DNA of 64,000 nucleotides from CAVUWL01 sp963700105 (GCA_963700105.1 CAVOWL010000001.1:1-64000); one strand, 5' to 3'. Shown: positions 32,335 through 42,663, numbered from the stretch's first letter. The notes: generated by a model not told the origin, from the letters alone. Made by a program: numbers and translations.

Positions 32335-34116
32335 CTAGCGACGCTCGGCGTGGGCGATGTGCTCGACCAAGGCGGCTCGTTCGCGGCTCAGCGCCGCACG
32401 CAGGTCGTATTCACCCTTCTCGCCAGCCTCGCCAATCAGGTGCTCCAATCGGCGCTGCTCCAAGAGCAAGAAGTTCAGCTCCATCGCCTCGGCGGAGGCC
32501 GGTTCATCGCGGGCGAGGATCGCCAGTTCGGTGATCAATGCGGCCAGCTCAGCGTCATCGCGAGGCAGATTGGAGGCCGGATCCTCGGAATGTAGACGCA
32601 GCCACCCGGCGGCGCGAGCACCGCCGGGCGAGAGGTGCTCATCGCTCAAACGTGCCAAATACTCACGGCCCTCTCCCGGCAGCGCGATGCACATAGCCAA
32701 AAGCGCCCGCTCCCGACGCTCGCGGGAGGTCAGCTCCCTGACGGGACGTGTGCCCGGCCCGGGGCCCTGACCATTCTCAGCCGGTCGGGGCGAGCCGCTT
32801 CCAGCTCCGCTGGGAGGCCGCGCTGCGACCAGCCTTCCCATCACCATCGCCGGCTCAAGGTCGAGCCGCTCGGCAACCTGGCGCACGAGGTCATCGCGGC
32901 TTGCCGTCTCCCCCATCGCCGCCATGATTGGAGCAACCTCCTCCAGCGCCTTGTCACGCTCGGCTGGCGAGGTGGCATCAGCCCGTCCGAGGGCGAGTCC
33001 GACCTGGAAGGCGGGAAGATCAATCGCTGCTTCAACGCGGTCTACAAATCGGCTTGCTCCGCCCTCGGCAGCGATCATCTCAGCGGGATCCTCACCCGCT
33101 GGCACCTGGGCAATGCGGATCCGCATCTTGCGGCCCGCCGCCACCCGCTGCACGCGCAGCATTGCCTCCTGACCAGCAGAATCCGCGTCGAGTGCCAGCA
33201 CCACCTCCTCGACCATTCCCGAGAGTGCAGCGACTTGCTCGTCGGTAACCGCCGTTCCCATCACCCCGACCGACTCGACGATGCCAGCCTGGTGCAAAGC
33301 CAGGACGTCGGTATATCCCTCAACTACCACCGCTCGCTCAGCCTTGGCGATCGCGGTTTTGGCAAGGTCGATTCCGTAGAGCATCTGGCTCTTGTGAAAG
33401 AAATCTGTCTCGGCTGTATTGACGTACTTTGCACCCTGATCGGAGCGCATCGCCCTCCCTCCGAAACCCGCCACCCGCCCGCGCCGATCGCGAATCGGAA
33501 ACATCACCCGGGATCGAAAACGATCGTAATCACCCCCTCCCCTCCCTCGCTGCACCAACCCCACACCACGCAACTCCTCAAGCTTGTAGCCGGCCCGCTG
33601 GCCGCGCATCAAAACCTGATCCCAGGCGCTGGGGGCAAAGCCGACACCAAAGCTGCGCAGTACATCCTCGCCCAGACCGCGACCGCGCAGGTAGCTTCGA
33701 GCCTTCTCACCCTCTTTTGACTCCCAAAGGTAGCTGGCGTAAAAACTGGCGGTGCGGCTGAGCAGCTCCTCAAGTCGCCGTCGCTGCTGGCGCCGGGCCT
33801 CAGCTCGTGGGTCCTCCTTGTCGCGCTGCAGCTCGACCCCATAGCGATCGGCGAGCAGCTCAACGGACTCGGCGAAGCCGAGTCCCTCCTTCTCTTCGAC
33901 GAACTTGATCACGTCACCCCCCACCCCGCAGCCAAAGCAGTGGTAGAGCTTTTCCTGAGCATCGACGGAGAACGAGGGCGTGCGCTCCTCGTGAAATGGG
34001 CAGAGGCCGACCCAGCGAGCACCCTGGCGGCGCAGGTCAGTGTGGGTGGAGATCACCTCAACGATATCTGCGCTCTGCTTGACCCGCTCTAGGCTCTCGG
34101 TTGAGATCAGCGCCAT
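32335..34116 (-). CDS. DNA primase
   Basis: 593 residues. N-terminal zinc finger with Cys39, His42, Cys60 and Cys63 (CPFHEERTPSFS ... YHCFGCG). The TOPRIM catalytic core includes VVVEGYTDVLALHQAG and ALDADSAGQEA, and a C-terminal helical region binds the replicative helicase. It makes the RNA primers for replication. 27 bases downstream of dgt on the same strand. Confidence 0.97.
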   Translation of the reverse strand: MALISTESLERVKQSADIVEVISTHTDLRRQGARWVGLCPFHEERTPSFSVDAQEKLYHCFGCGVGGDVIKFVEEKEGLGFAESVELLADRYGVELQRDKEDPRAEARRQQRRRLEELLSRTASFYASYLWESKEGEKARSYLRGRGLGEDVLRSFGVGFAPSAWDQVLMRGQRAGYKLEELRGVGLVQRGRGGGDYDRFRSRVMFPIRDRRGRVAGFGGRAMRSDQGAKYVNTAETDFFHKSQMLYGIDLAKTAIAKAERAVVVEGYTDVLALHQAGIVESVGVMGTAVTDEQVAALSGMVEEVVLALDADSAGQEAMLRVQRVAAGRKMRIRIAQVPAGEDPAEMIAAEGGASRFVDRVEAAIDLPAFQVGLALGRADATSPAERDKALEEVAPIMAAMGETASRDDLVRQVAERLDLEPAMVMGRLVAARPPSGAGSGSPRPAENGQGPGPGTRPVRELTSRERRERALLAMCIALPGEGREYLARLSDEHLSPGGARAAGWLRLHSEDPASNLPRDDAELAALITELAILARDEPASAEAMELNFLLLEQRRLEHLIGEAGEKGEYDLRAALSRERAALVEHIAHAERR

Positions 34117-34143
34117 CAGCTCACCGTAGCGCCATCGGAGCTC

Positions 34144-35154
34144 TCAAAAGCGGGCCTCCTCTGGGATCGTCAGCTCTGTGAACTTCGCGATGCAGTAGCG
34201 ATCGGTCATCCCGGCGAGGTAATCAGCAACTCGTTGACACTCGCTGGCACCGGGCTCCCACTCCGGTACCTCCTCTGGGTGCTCCAGATAGTGATCGAAG
34301 AGGCCTCGCAGAGTGCGGTGCACCCGCTCGTGCTCGTTGCGCGCCTTCGGCCCGAGGTAGACGCGGTCGAACATGAACTTGCGCAGCCGCAGCATTGCGG
34401 CGCCGATCTGCTCGCTTTGGATGATTTCGGCCGCTCCAGCCGAGCGCTCGACGATATCGGTGACCAAGGTGTCGATCCGCCGCGAGCCGGTCCGACCGAG
34501 GAGGCCGATCTCAGCGTTGGGGAGATCGGATGTTTGAAGAATCCCAGCCCGCAGCGCATCGTCGATGTCGTGGTTTATGTAGGCAACTCGGTCAACGAGC
34601 TTCACGATCCTGCCCTCCAAGGTCGCGGGCTTGCGCGAACCGGTGTGGTTGAGGATTCCGTCACGGACAGCTTCGGTCAAATTCAGTCCGCGGCCGTCGC
34701 GCTCCAAAACGTCGACGACCCGCAGCGAGTGCACGTTGTGCTTGAACTCGCTGCCGCAGCGCTCCCGAAGGGCCCTGTCGAGGGCCTCCTCTCCGATGTG
34801 GCCAAAGGGCGGATGCCCGAGGTCGTGACCTAGCCCGATCGCCTCGGTCAGGTCCTCGTTGAGCCCTAGGGCTCGGGCCACGGTTCGGGCGATCCCGCAG
34901 GCCTCCAGGGTGTGGGTAAGCCGGGTGCGGTAATGATCGCCTTCGGGAGCAACGAAGACCTGCGTCTTGTGCTTGAGGCGGCGGAAGGCCTTGGAGTGGA
35001 CGATGCGATCGCGGTCGCGCTGAAACGGCGTCCGCAGGGGACTGTCGACCTCAACCTGGCGCCGTTTTGCGGGATAGGAGGGGGTCGCCAGCTCGCTGAG
35101 GAACTCAGCCTCCCAGAGGCGCACTCGCTCGTTGAGAGGGGAAGTTGAAACCAA
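34144..35154 (-). CDS. Deoxyguanosinetriphosphate triphosphohydrolase-like protein
   Basis: 336 residues from TTG at 35154, chosen because it avoids overlap with recO; a longer frame to 35229 would run antiparallel to nothing but overlaps recO's end. HD domain with HTLEACGIART and GLGHDLGHPPFGHIGE (metal-binding His-Asp). It degrades dGTP or other dNTPs. Standard actinobacterial neighbour of dnaG. Confidence 0.9.
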   Translation of the reverse strand: MVSTSPLNERVRLWEAEFLSELATPSYPAKRRQVEVDSPLRTPFQRDRDRIVHSKAFRRLKHKTQVFVAPEGDHYRTRLTHTLEACGIARTVARALGLNEDLTEAIGLGHDLGHPPFGHIGEEALDRALRERCGSEFKHNVHSLRVVDVLERDGRGLNLTEAVRDGILNHTGSRKPATLEGRIVKLVDRVAYINHDIDDALRAGILQTSDLPNAEIGLLGRTGSRRIDTLVTDIVERSAGAAEIIQSEQIGAAMLRLRKFMFDRVYLGPKARNEHERVHRTLRGLFDHYLEHPEEVPEWEPGASECQRVADYLAGMTDRYCIAKFTELTIPEEARF

Positions 35155-35164
35155 GCGAGCGATC

Positions 35165-35890
35165 CTACGCCGCCGCGCGCAGGCGCACATGAGCATGGTG
35201 CTCAAGCGTTTCCCCAACCGCCCGCTCAACTTGGCGCATCGCCCGCTCTTCGGCCGCAGGCGTCTCGGTCAGCGGCTTTGCGAGTGCCTCGACCATGAAG
35301 CTATGCGCCTCCGCACCGAGCTCAAAGGAGCCTGCCTCGCAGCTGTTGCAAATGACTCCCCCTGCCGCGCCGGAGAACCCAACGAGGTGCTCGACCTCAC
35401 CGCAACGCGCGCAAGACGCAAGCTCCGGAGCAAAGCCGGCGACAAGGGCGAGCTTGAGGCGAAAGGCCAAAGCCGTGTGCAATCCGGCGATCGGCTCCTG
35501 GCTGGGCTGATCGAGCAGCGCAAGGTAATGGCAGAGCAGGTTGTAGGCGGGAAGGTTGGGCTCAGCTGAGTCGAGCAGTCGTAGCACCGCGTCGCAGGCG
35601 CGGGCGGCGGCATCGAGGCAGGGCCCCGATGAGCGCAGCCTCGGGTAGGCGGCGACGGTGGCCGCGCCGGTCACGGTGAGAAGCTCGCCGCGGCCCTCGT
35701 GCAAGACCAAGTCGGAGCGAAAGAAAGGCTCCAGTCGACCGCCGAAGCGTGACTTCGGCCGGCGCGCGCCCTTCGCGATAGCGCCGATCCGACCCCGCGC
35801 CGTGGTGTAGAGGTGCAGGATGCGATCTGCCTCTCCGTAGCGGATACTGCGCAGGACTATTGCCTCTGTCTTTATCGTTGCGCCCGGCAC
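35165..35890 (-). CDS. DNA repair protein RecO
   Basis: 241 residues from GTG at 35890 (open frame to 36001). N-terminal OB fold starts IKTEAIVLRSIRYGEADRIL. The C-terminal part has the four-Cys zinc site CARC...CNSC. It loads RecA on gapped DNA with RecR. 4 bases from mutM. Confidence 0.93.
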   Translation of the reverse strand: MPGATIKTEAIVLRSIRYGEADRILHLYTTARGRIGAIAKGARRPKSRFGGRLEPFFRSDLVLHEGRGELLTVTGAATVAAYPRLRSSGPCLDAAARACDAVLRLLDSAEPNLPAYNLLCHYLALLDQPSQEPIAGLHTALAFRLKLALVAGFAPELASCARCGEVEHLVGFSGAAGGVICNSCEAGSFELGAEAHSFMVEALAKPLTETPAAEERAMRQVERAVGETLEHHAHVRLRAAA

Positions 35891-35894
35891 CCAC

Positions 35895-36800
35895 CTAAGT
35901 TGAACGTCGGCCCGGACGGCGTCGACGCCGCAGGCGCAGCTGACAATTTGGGCAGTAATAGGTAGAGCGCCCGGCGACCGTGATGCGGGCAATCTTTCCA
36001 CCGCAGGCAGGACATGGCTGCCCCTCGCGGGTGTGAACGAGGAACTCCTCCTGCATCATGCCCCTCTCACCACGGCCGTCGCGGTAGTCCTCAATCGACG
36101 CGCCGCCCCGAGCGATCCCCTTCTCCAGCGCGGCGACAATGGCGTCTCGCAGCGCCGTGTGGTGTGGTGGTCGCAACGACCCCGCCGGGCTGAGCGGATG
36201 CAGGCGAGCACGAAAGAGCGCCTCATCGGCGTAGATATTGCCCACCCCCGCGATCGCGGACTGGTCGAGTAAAAAAGACTTCAGAGGCGCCGTTCGAGCC
36301 GCCGCGATCTCCCCGAGCAGCTGCGGCGTGAGGGCCGCCGAGAGTGGCTCCACCCCGAGCCGCTCAAAGCGGCGGGGTAGCTCGACGTCGTCGATCAGAA
36401 ACGCCTCGCCGAAGCGACGTGGATCCGTAAACCAGAGCTGATTGCCGTCGCTGAGCCAAAAGCGAGCCCTCAGGTGGCGCTCAGAGACGGAGCGCTCGCC
36501 CTCATACAGCCGCTGCCCCACGGCCGGATCGAGCATCCAGCCGTCTTTGAGCAGGATCAGGTTTCCGGTCATCCTCAGGTGCATTACCAGCGTCTGGCCC
36601 CCCTGGAGCCCGAGCAGCAGGTACTTGCCCCGCCGCCGCAGGCCCGCGATCGATCTGCCGCTCAGCGCAGCGCCAAACTCAGCTGGCGAGCGCGGACGCG
36701 ACCAGCGCGCATCGAGGACCTCGAGGCGGTCGATTTTCCGACCGATTATCTCCGGCTCAAGCTGACGGCAAACCGTCTCGACCTCGGGCAGCTCAGGCAT
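35895..36800 (-). CDS. Formamidopyrimidine-DNA glycosylase
   Basis: 301 residues. MPELPEVETVCR gives the catalytic Pro-Glu start, GKYLLLGL the Lys in the N-terminal domain, and CPACGGKIARITVAGRSTYYCPNC the C-terminal zinc finger. It removes oxidised purines and nicks the strand. Confidence 0.95.
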   Translation of the reverse strand: MPELPEVETVCRQLEPEIIGRKIDRLEVLDARWSRPRSPAEFGAALSGRSIAGLRRRGKYLLLGLQGGQTLVMHLRMTGNLILLKDGWMLDPAVGQRLYEGERSVSERHLRARFWLSDGNQLWFTDPRRFGEAFLIDDVELPRRFERLGVEPLSAALTPQLLGEIAAARTAPLKSFLLDQSAIAGVGNIYADEALFRARLHPLSPAGSLRPPHHTALRDAIVAALEKGIARGGASIEDYRDGRGERGMMQEEFLVHTREGQPCPACGGKIARITVAGRSTYYCPNCQLRLRRRRRPGRRST

Positions 36801-36859
36801 CGGATGGTTTTAGCGGATCCGCTCAGCTGACCTGCAGGTGGTGCAGCTGAGGGGCGGCC

Positions 36860-37921
36860 TCAGTCGATCACCGCCCGCGGATGGCTGCGGAAGTAGACCT
36901 CCTTAAGCTGCTCGCCCGAGAGGTGGGTGTAGAGCTGGGTGGTCGCGATGTCGGCGTGGCCAAGCATCTCCTGCACGGCGCGCAGGTCACAGCCTCCGGC
37001 GAGCAGGTGGGTGGCAAAACTGTGGCGCAGCGTATGCGGACTGAGGCGGCCCGAGAGCCCGGCCGTCCGCGCCTGGCGCTGGACTATTTTGTAGAGGCCC
37101 TGTCGAGTCAGCGGCCCGCCGCGGAAGTTCACAAACAGCTTCGCCTCATGGCGGTCTCCGACGAGCTTCGGTCTGCCGCTTCGCAGGTAGGCGCTGACCG
37201 CCGCAATCGCCTTGCGTCCGAGTGGAACCAGGCGCTCCTTGGAACCCTTGCCCCGAGCCTGCAGGAGTCCGCGGCGGAGGTCCAGGTCAGCTACGTCAAG
37301 GCCGATCGTCTCAGAGGCGCGCAGTCCGCACGCATACATCGTCTCCAAAAGTGCACGGTCGCGTAGCGCCGTTGGCGCCTGCCCTTGGGGAGCAGCGAGG
37401 AGGAGCTGAATCTCAGAGTAGTTGAGGACTTGGGGCAGCTTTCTCGCTCGTCGTGGTGCATTCAGCGCCGCAGTTGGATCATCGGTAATCAGCTCATCGC
37501 GGCGCAGATGCTTATAGAAGGAGCGCAGGCAGGCGGCCTTGCGGTGGATGGTCGCAGCCGAGCAGGGGGCCCGCCCGTTGCCAGTTGCCAGGTCGGCCAG
37601 GAACTCGGCAACGTCCGCCGGTCGCGCCGTCAGCGCATCGAGGCCGTGCGCGCTGAGATGGTCCCCGAATTGCAGCAGGTCGCTGCGGTAAGCGTTGAGG
37701 GTATTGCGCGAGAGACCGCGCTCTAACTCCAAATAGGCGAGAAAATCGAGAACAAGTCCCTCAAAGCGTGCCTCCCCACCAACGCCGAGCGCTGCTGGGG
37801 GGCCCTGATGGTTGAGCGCAACCGCCACGTCAGCTGCTTCTGGCTGTTGGCGCTCAACCCTTGCCACGCAAGGCGCGGCCCAAGCGCCGCCGAATTTTGG
37901 GGGCACCTCATTTAGGTTCAA
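36860..37921 (-). CDS. Tyrosine recombinase XerD/XerC
   Basis: 353 residues. Catalytic residues in CGLRASE (Arg), HTLRHSFATHLL (His, Arg), LGHADIATTQLYTHLS (His, nucleophile Tyr). The Xer core begins near residue 52 (RFEGLVLDFLAYLELERGLSR); the first ~50 residues are an unusual extension and the start may be further in. It resolves chromosome dimers at dif. Its place after pyrG matches xerD in other actinobacteria. Confidence 0.9.
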   Translation of the reverse strand: MNLNEVPPKFGGAWAAPCVARVERQQPEAADVAVALNHQGPPAALGVGGEARFEGLVLDFLAYLELERGLSRNTLNAYRSDLLQFGDHLSAHGLDALTARPADVAEFLADLATGNGRAPCSAATIHRKAACLRSFYKHLRRDELITDDPTAALNAPRRARKLPQVLNYSEIQLLLAAPQGQAPTALRDRALLETMYACGLRASETIGLDVADLDLRRGLLQARGKGSKERLVPLGRKAIAAVSAYLRSGRPKLVGDRHEAKLFVNFRGGPLTRQGLYKIVQRQARTAGLSGRLSPHTLRHSFATHLLAGGCDLRAVQEMLGHADIATTQLYTHLSGEQLKEVYFRSHPRAVID

Positions 37922-37980
37922 ATAGGAGCTGGCACGCCGAGCGCCAGAGCACTCCCGCCTTGCCGATCTAGCCCGCGCGG

Positions 37981-38991
37981 CTAGCTGATCAGCAAGCTGC
38001 CCGCAGCCAAAGCGGCGGCGAAAAACACCGGATCCTGATCGACCCCTCGGCCCATCGTTTGAGTGGGAAGCCCACTCTGGAGGTAGCCGCCGAGATTCCC
38101 AGCACCGACCCGCAAATGGTGGCGCTCAGCGCAAGCGAGCCTGAGCGAGGCAATTAGCTCCTCCTCGCCCCGGGGAGCGGCGACGCTGAGCGGAGCCAAG
38201 AGCAGCTCCAGGACCGTCCGGGTGTGGTGACTAAGGCCGCGGTGGCGCTCGCGCAGGTCCCCCGCGGAGAGTCTTGGCGAGAGCAGGGTCGGCATTTGCA
38301 GCGAGAGGGCCGCGTGTGCGGTATCCAAGGCGGCGAGACCTCCATGGCCGAGATGGGTTCCCGAGCCGATAATCCCTGGGCCGGGACCGGCGAGGACGGC
38401 ATCCCAGCCAAGGCGACGGGCGCCAGCGTCAAGTGCCCCGATCACGCTGAGCGCCTCATGCTCTCCCCCGTAGGCGGGCGCGGCGGTTATGTGGCCGCTC
38501 AGCAGCCCCTCCTCGCGCAGCCGCGCCACATCGCGGGAGAGGGAGCCGGGCAGAGCACCGCCCCCCGTCTGCACAAAGCCGAGCTTCGCCCCCGGAGCGC
38601 CCTGGCGCGCCGCCCAGGCCGCCGGGGCCAGGTGGCCGTGAAGCGGCAAGACCAAGACCGGAATCGAGTCGCCGCCGAGGCTGTCTTCCAAAGGCCGCTC
38701 GATCGGCAAAACTGGGTGCTGAAGCGAGGTGTAGTTGAGCTTCATCACGTGCTCCTCAGCGCCCGGACCTCCCTGCATTCCGCGGCTCAGATTTACATGG
38801 ATCAGGTCAAAGCCTCCAGATCCCAGATCGAGGTCGAGCGCTGCAACGTTGACGATCACCGCGTCGCCCTCGCGCATCTCCCCGAGCAGCCCGGTGTCCG
38901 CCCAGGCCCGTCGGTGCTCCCCTGCAACCTCAACGGTCAGGGGATCTTCGAGGACTACCGTTCCCGGTCGCAGCGCCAGCCGGGCGCTCAC
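37981..38991 (-). CDS. DUF3866 family protein
   Basis: 336 residues, recognisable by its conserved GTVVLEDPLTVEV start and HLGHGGLAALDTAHAALSL core. Known mainly from actinobacteria; function not established. Overlaps the peptidase gene by four bases (ATGA). Confidence 0.8.
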   Translation of the reverse strand: MSARLALRPGTVVLEDPLTVEVAGEHRRAWADTGLLGEMREGDAVIVNVAALDLDLGSGGFDLIHVNLSRGMQGGPGAEEHVMKLNYTSLQHPVLPIERPLEDSLGGDSIPVLVLPLHGHLAPAAWAARQGAPGAKLGFVQTGGGALPGSLSRDVARLREEGLLSGHITAAPAYGGEHEALSVIGALDAGARRLGWDAVLAGPGPGIIGSGTHLGHGGLAALDTAHAALSLQMPTLLSPRLSAGDLRERHRGLSHHTRTVLELLLAPLSVAAPRGEEELIASLRLACAERHHLRVGAGNLGGYLQSGLPTQTMGRGVDQDPVFFAAALAAGSLLIS

Positions 38992-40097
38992 ACCGCGCCC
39001 GCAGCCGCGCTGAGAATCCCCTCACAGACTTCGAGCATCACCTCGAGGTTTTGGGCCGAAACACTCTCCCGCGCGGTGTGGTTTGCCTCCGTGCCGTTGG
39101 CGAGCAGAAGGCAGTCAAAGCCGTTCAGCCGCAGCGCGTTTGCATCGCTGCCACCGCCCGTCGAGATCCGCTGTGGCTCGATTCCCGCCCCCCGCAGACC
39201 GGCCTCCGCGAGCGCCAGCGCCGGGGAGGAGGGCGGCACACGGTAGCCGCGAAAGAGCTCCTCCAAGCGCACGTCAACATCGCATCCATACTCGCTTGCT
39301 CCCCAGGCGCAGGCGTCAGAGATCGCGGCGGCGGCGCCGGCGACCCGCGCCGGATCGAGGCTGCGGCACTCCGCCTGGATCCAGCAATGACCGGGCACCA
39401 CGTTGCCGGAGGTGCCCCCTGAGATCAGCCCGACGTTGGCCGTGGTTTCGGAGTCGATGCGGCCCAGCTGCATTCGGGCAACCGCTGCCGCAGCGGCGGC
39501 AATCGCGCTGCTTCCATCCTCGGGGCGGATACCAGCGTGCGCCTCGACGCCGACGAAATCGGCCAGGATCTTCTGCTGGGTCGGCGAGCTGACTATGACC
39601 TCGCCGACTGGGCTTGCGTGATCGAGAACAAACCCGCAGCTTGAGCGGAGTTTGGAGGTGTCAAATGCCTTCGCGCCGCGCAGACCCTGCTCCTCAGCAA
39701 CCGTGAAAAGCAGCTCGATGCCGATCGGCGGGGGCGCCGGTGCATAGCGCGACACCAACTCCATAAAGACCGCCACCGCGGCCTTGTTGTCGGCGCCTAG
39801 GATCGTCTCTCCGCGGCTCCTAAAGATGCCATCGTCGAGCACCACCTCGACCTGGCCCCGGTGGGGCACCGTGTCCAGATGCGCACAGAAGAGCACCGAG
39901 CCCTCACCGCTTCCGGCCAGCCTGGCAAGGATATTCCCCGCACCCGCTTCGGCCGGCCCGGCCGCGTCATCCTCGCTTACCCCCAGCCCCATCGCCCGCA
40001 ACTCCGCGACCACCGTGTCGGCTAGCTCGCGCTCCTCCCCGGTCGGGCTACGAACCTCGCAGAGATCGACAAAGCGCTCATTCAGCCTCTTCTCCAC
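38988..40097 (-). CDS. M20/M42-family metallopeptidase (peptidase T-like)
   Basis: 369 residues from GTG at 40097, which removes an overlap with pyrG. Metal ligands and catalytic residues in FCAHLDTVP, GADNKAAVAV, EEQGLRGAKAF and GGGSDANAL. Likely an aminotripeptidase or dipeptidase in peptide turnover. Confidence 0.88.
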   Translation of the reverse strand: MEKRLNERFVDLCEVRSPTGEERELADTVVAELRAMGLGVSEDDAAGPAEAGAGNILARLAGSGEGSVLFCAHLDTVPHRGQVEVVLDDGIFRSRGETILGADNKAAVAVFMELVSRYAPAPPPIGIELLFTVAEEQGLRGAKAFDTSKLRSSCGFVLDHASPVGEVIVSSPTQQKILADFVGVEAHAGIRPEDGSSAIAAAAAAVARMQLGRIDSETTANVGLISGGTSGNVVPGHCWIQAECRSLDPARVAGAAAAISDACAWGASEYGCDVDVRLEELFRGYRVPPSSPALALAEAGLRGAGIEPQRISTGGGSDANALRLNGFDCLLLANGTEANHTARESVSAQNLEVMLEVCEGILSAAAGAV

Positions 40098-40134
40098 GAC
40101 CGGACAGGCTAAAGCGGAGGCGCCGAGAAGGCTC

Positions 40135-41823
40135 TCACCCCGACTGCCGCAGGCCGGCTTCGCTGCTCTCGGAGGCCCCAGCAACGTTTCGCTGCGGATC
40201 GTCGAAGGGCCGCTCGCCGACGTAACGCACCGCGGCTCCGACGAACTCCCGAAAGAGCGGCTCGGGACGGTTTGGTCGCGAATTGAACTCGGGGTGGAAC
40301 TGGGAGGCGACGTAGAAAGGGTGATCGGGCAGCTCGATCATCTCGACCAAGCGCTCATCGGGTGAGGTGCCACCGCAGATCATGCCCTCCTCTTCGAGCC
40401 GGCGTCGCAACTGGTTATTGACCTCATAGCGGTGGCGGTGGCGCTTGTAGATAACCGGCTCGCCGAAAATCTCCCGCGCGCGGGTCCCATCGTGGAGCTT
40501 CACGGGGTCAGCGCCGAGACGCATCGTGCCCCCCATCTCTGAGACCTCCTTTTGCTCAGGCAACAAATCAACCACCGGAAAGGGAGTCTCGGGATCAAAC
40601 TCCGCCGAGTTGGCACCCTGCATCCCGACCACGCTGCGCGCGAACTCGACCACAGCGATCTGCATCCCAAGGCAGATTCCAAGGTAGGGGATCGATCGCT
40701 CGCGGGCTATGCGCGCCGCCTGCACCTTGCCCTCTATCCCCCGCTCGCCGAAGCCGCCGGGGATCAGGATCCCGTCGGCGCCCTGCAGTCGTTCGGGGTT
40801 GAAGTCCTCGGAGTCCACAAGCTCGACCTCAACCTTGACCCGGTGGTGAAATCCCCCGTGCTCCAACGCCTCGATCACGGACTTGTAGGCGTCGGCGAGC
40901 TGCACGTACTTGCCAACCAGTGCGATCCGCACCGTCGCCTCGGCCGCATCGGCGCGACGCACCATCGCGTCCCACTCCGTGAGCTCAGGCGGCGGCGCCT
41001 CCATCCCAAAGTGGTCTAGAACAGTGTCGTCAACTCCCTCCGCCCGAAAAACAAGCGGCACCTTGTAGATGTTGTCGACGTCATGGGCAGAGATCACCGA
41101 CTCAACCGGAAGGCTGGCAAAGAGGGCAATCTTGGTGCGGATCTCACGATCGAGGCGACCCTCAGACCTACAGACGAGCGCGTGCGGTTGGATCCCAATC
41201 CGGCGCAGCTCGTTGACCGAATGCTGAGTTGGCTTGGTCTTCAGCTCCCCGGCATGACCGAGGTAGGGAACCAGGGTGAGGTGAACGAACATGCTGCGTT
41301 TTGGTCCCAGGTCGGTGTAGAGCTGGCGAATTGACTCCAAGAACGGCAGTGACTCGATATCGCCGACGGTTCCGCCGATCTCGGTGATCACAAAGTCGAC
41401 CGCCTGGGACTCGGCGACGATCAGAATCCGCTGCTTGATCTCGTTGGTGATGTGGGGAATCACCTGGACCGTGGCGCCGAGGTAGTCCCCCCGCCGCTCG
41501 CGTTTGATCACCGAGTTGTAGACAGCCCCAGCGGTCACATTGGAGGCCCGTGAGGTGTTCTCGTCGGTGAAGCGCTCGTAGTGACCAAGGTCGAGGTCGG
41601 TCTCGGCCCCATCCTCGGTGACGAAGACCTCGCCGTGTTGGAACGGGCTCATCGTCCCGGGGTCCACGTTTATGTAGGGATCAAACTTCTGCAGCTGCAC
41701 CCGGAAACCGCGAGATACGAGCAAGCGCCCGATCGAGGCCGCCGCGATCCCCTTTCCGAGAGCCGAGACCACTCCGCCGGTGACGAAGATGAACCTCGTA
41801 TCTCCTTGCTTTGCGCTACTCAT
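40135..41823 (-). CDS. CTP synthase
   Basis: 562 residues. N-terminal synthetase domain (VTGGVVSALGKGIAAASIGR, then FDPYINVDPGTMSPFQHGEV). C-terminal glutamine amidotransferase with GICLGMQ (Cys nucleophile) and QFHPEFNSRP (His-Glu). It converts UTP to CTP. The upstream transferase gene overlaps its start by four bases. Confidence 0.98.
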   Translation of the reverse strand: MSSAKQGDTRFIFVTGGVVSALGKGIAAASIGRLLVSRGFRVQLQKFDPYINVDPGTMSPFQHGEVFVTEDGAETDLDLGHYERFTDENTSRASNVTAGAVYNSVIKRERRGDYLGATVQVIPHITNEIKQRILIVAESQAVDFVITEIGGTVGDIESLPFLESIRQLYTDLGPKRSMFVHLTLVPYLGHAGELKTKPTQHSVNELRRIGIQPHALVCRSEGRLDREIRTKIALFASLPVESVISAHDVDNIYKVPLVFRAEGVDDTVLDHFGMEAPPPELTEWDAMVRRADAAEATVRIALVGKYVQLADAYKSVIEALEHGGFHHRVKVEVELVDSEDFNPERLQGADGILIPGGFGERGIEGKVQAARIARERSIPYLGICLGMQIAVVEFARSVVGMQGANSAEFDPETPFPVVDLLPEQKEVSEMGGTMRLGADPVKLHDGTRAREIFGEPVIYKRHRHRYEVNNQLRRRLEEEGMICGGTSPDERLVEMIELPDHPFYVASQFHPEFNSRPNRPEPLFREFVGAAVRYVGERPFDDPQRNVAGASESSEAGLRQSG

Positions 41824-42656
41824 CCTCTACCTAGCGAGTCTAACCAGCGCAGTGGCGGAACCGACTCGATGGTCGCCGAAATTGATCGCATCTCGCCATA
41901 AATCGTCAACAGCGCGACGATCACCAGGGCAATCGAGCGCCCCGTCACCCCGAGCGTGGTCAGCAACCAGACCCCGGCGATCGCGCCAATCAGGTTGGAG
42001 CCCGTGTCCCCCAACATCGATCGCTCTCGCAACGTGAACCAGGCTCCGACCAAGACCGGCCCGACAAAGACCCCCAAGAGCTTCAGCGGAGCCAGTGTCC
42101 AGCCACCGAGACAGAGCCCCAGGCCAAGCAGCACCATCCCCTTCTCCGCCCGTCCCGGCCGCAGATCGAAAAGATTGAAGAGGTTCGTGGCCAAGATCAG
42201 TAACGCCACGTCGGCGAGGTAGTGCCACGATTCCAGCCCCCACCCCGAAACGACATAGGCGGCAAGTGCCAACGCCCCGATCGCCTTGATCACGCCGGTG
42301 GAGAGCCGCCCTTGGCGCAGCGCCCGGCCATGACCCCGCCAGCCACGCGGTGCACCGCTTAGCTCCCGGCCGCCCAGGGAGTCGTCCAGGAGGCCCAGAA
42401 AGGCAACTCCGATCAGGTAGGGAACCCAGCGACGCAGCCCTGGATCCAGCAGCTGAAAGCCGTCGCGACCGTTCAGGAAAGCCAACGGCGCAAGCGCAAC
42501 CAGCGCCGCGGCCATGACAACCGCACCGAGCGGGAAGGCGAGCTGGGCCCCGCGGTAGTTCGAGCGTTGCAGACCAGCATCGATCAACCCTCGGACGCCG
42601 GCAGGGACGAGCACCAAGGCCACGGCGAGAGAGAGCGGTAATCCGATCCAATACAC
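41820..42656 (-). CDS. MraY/WecA-like glycosyl-phosphotransferase
   Basis: 278 residues from GTG at 42656, 8 bases after the steB stop. Polytopic membrane protein with FLGLLDDSLGG, TNLFNLFDLRPGRAEKG and MLGDTGSNLIGAIAG, the Asp-rich motifs of UDP-sugar:polyprenyl-phosphate phosphotransferases. Probably acts in cell-wall or surface-glycan synthesis rather than as the main MraY, which sits in the dcw cluster. Confidence 0.85.
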   Translation of the reverse strand: MYWIGLPLSLAVALVLVPAGVRGLIDAGLQRSNYRGAQLAFPLGAVVMAAALVALAPLAFLNGRDGFQLLDPGLRRWVPYLIGVAFLGLLDDSLGGRELSGAPRGWRGHGRALRQGRLSTGVIKAIGALALAAYVVSGWGLESWHYLADVALLILATNLFNLFDLRPGRAEKGMVLLGLGLCLGGWTLAPLKLLGVFVGPVLVGAWFTLRERSMLGDTGSNLIGAIAGVWLLTTLGVTGRSIALVIVALLTIYGEMRSISATIESVPPLRWLDSLGRG

Positions 42657-42663
42657 GATCGGC

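Noticed and set aside
32635..33720. 361-codon plus-strand frame
   Set aside because: Fully antisense to dnaG.
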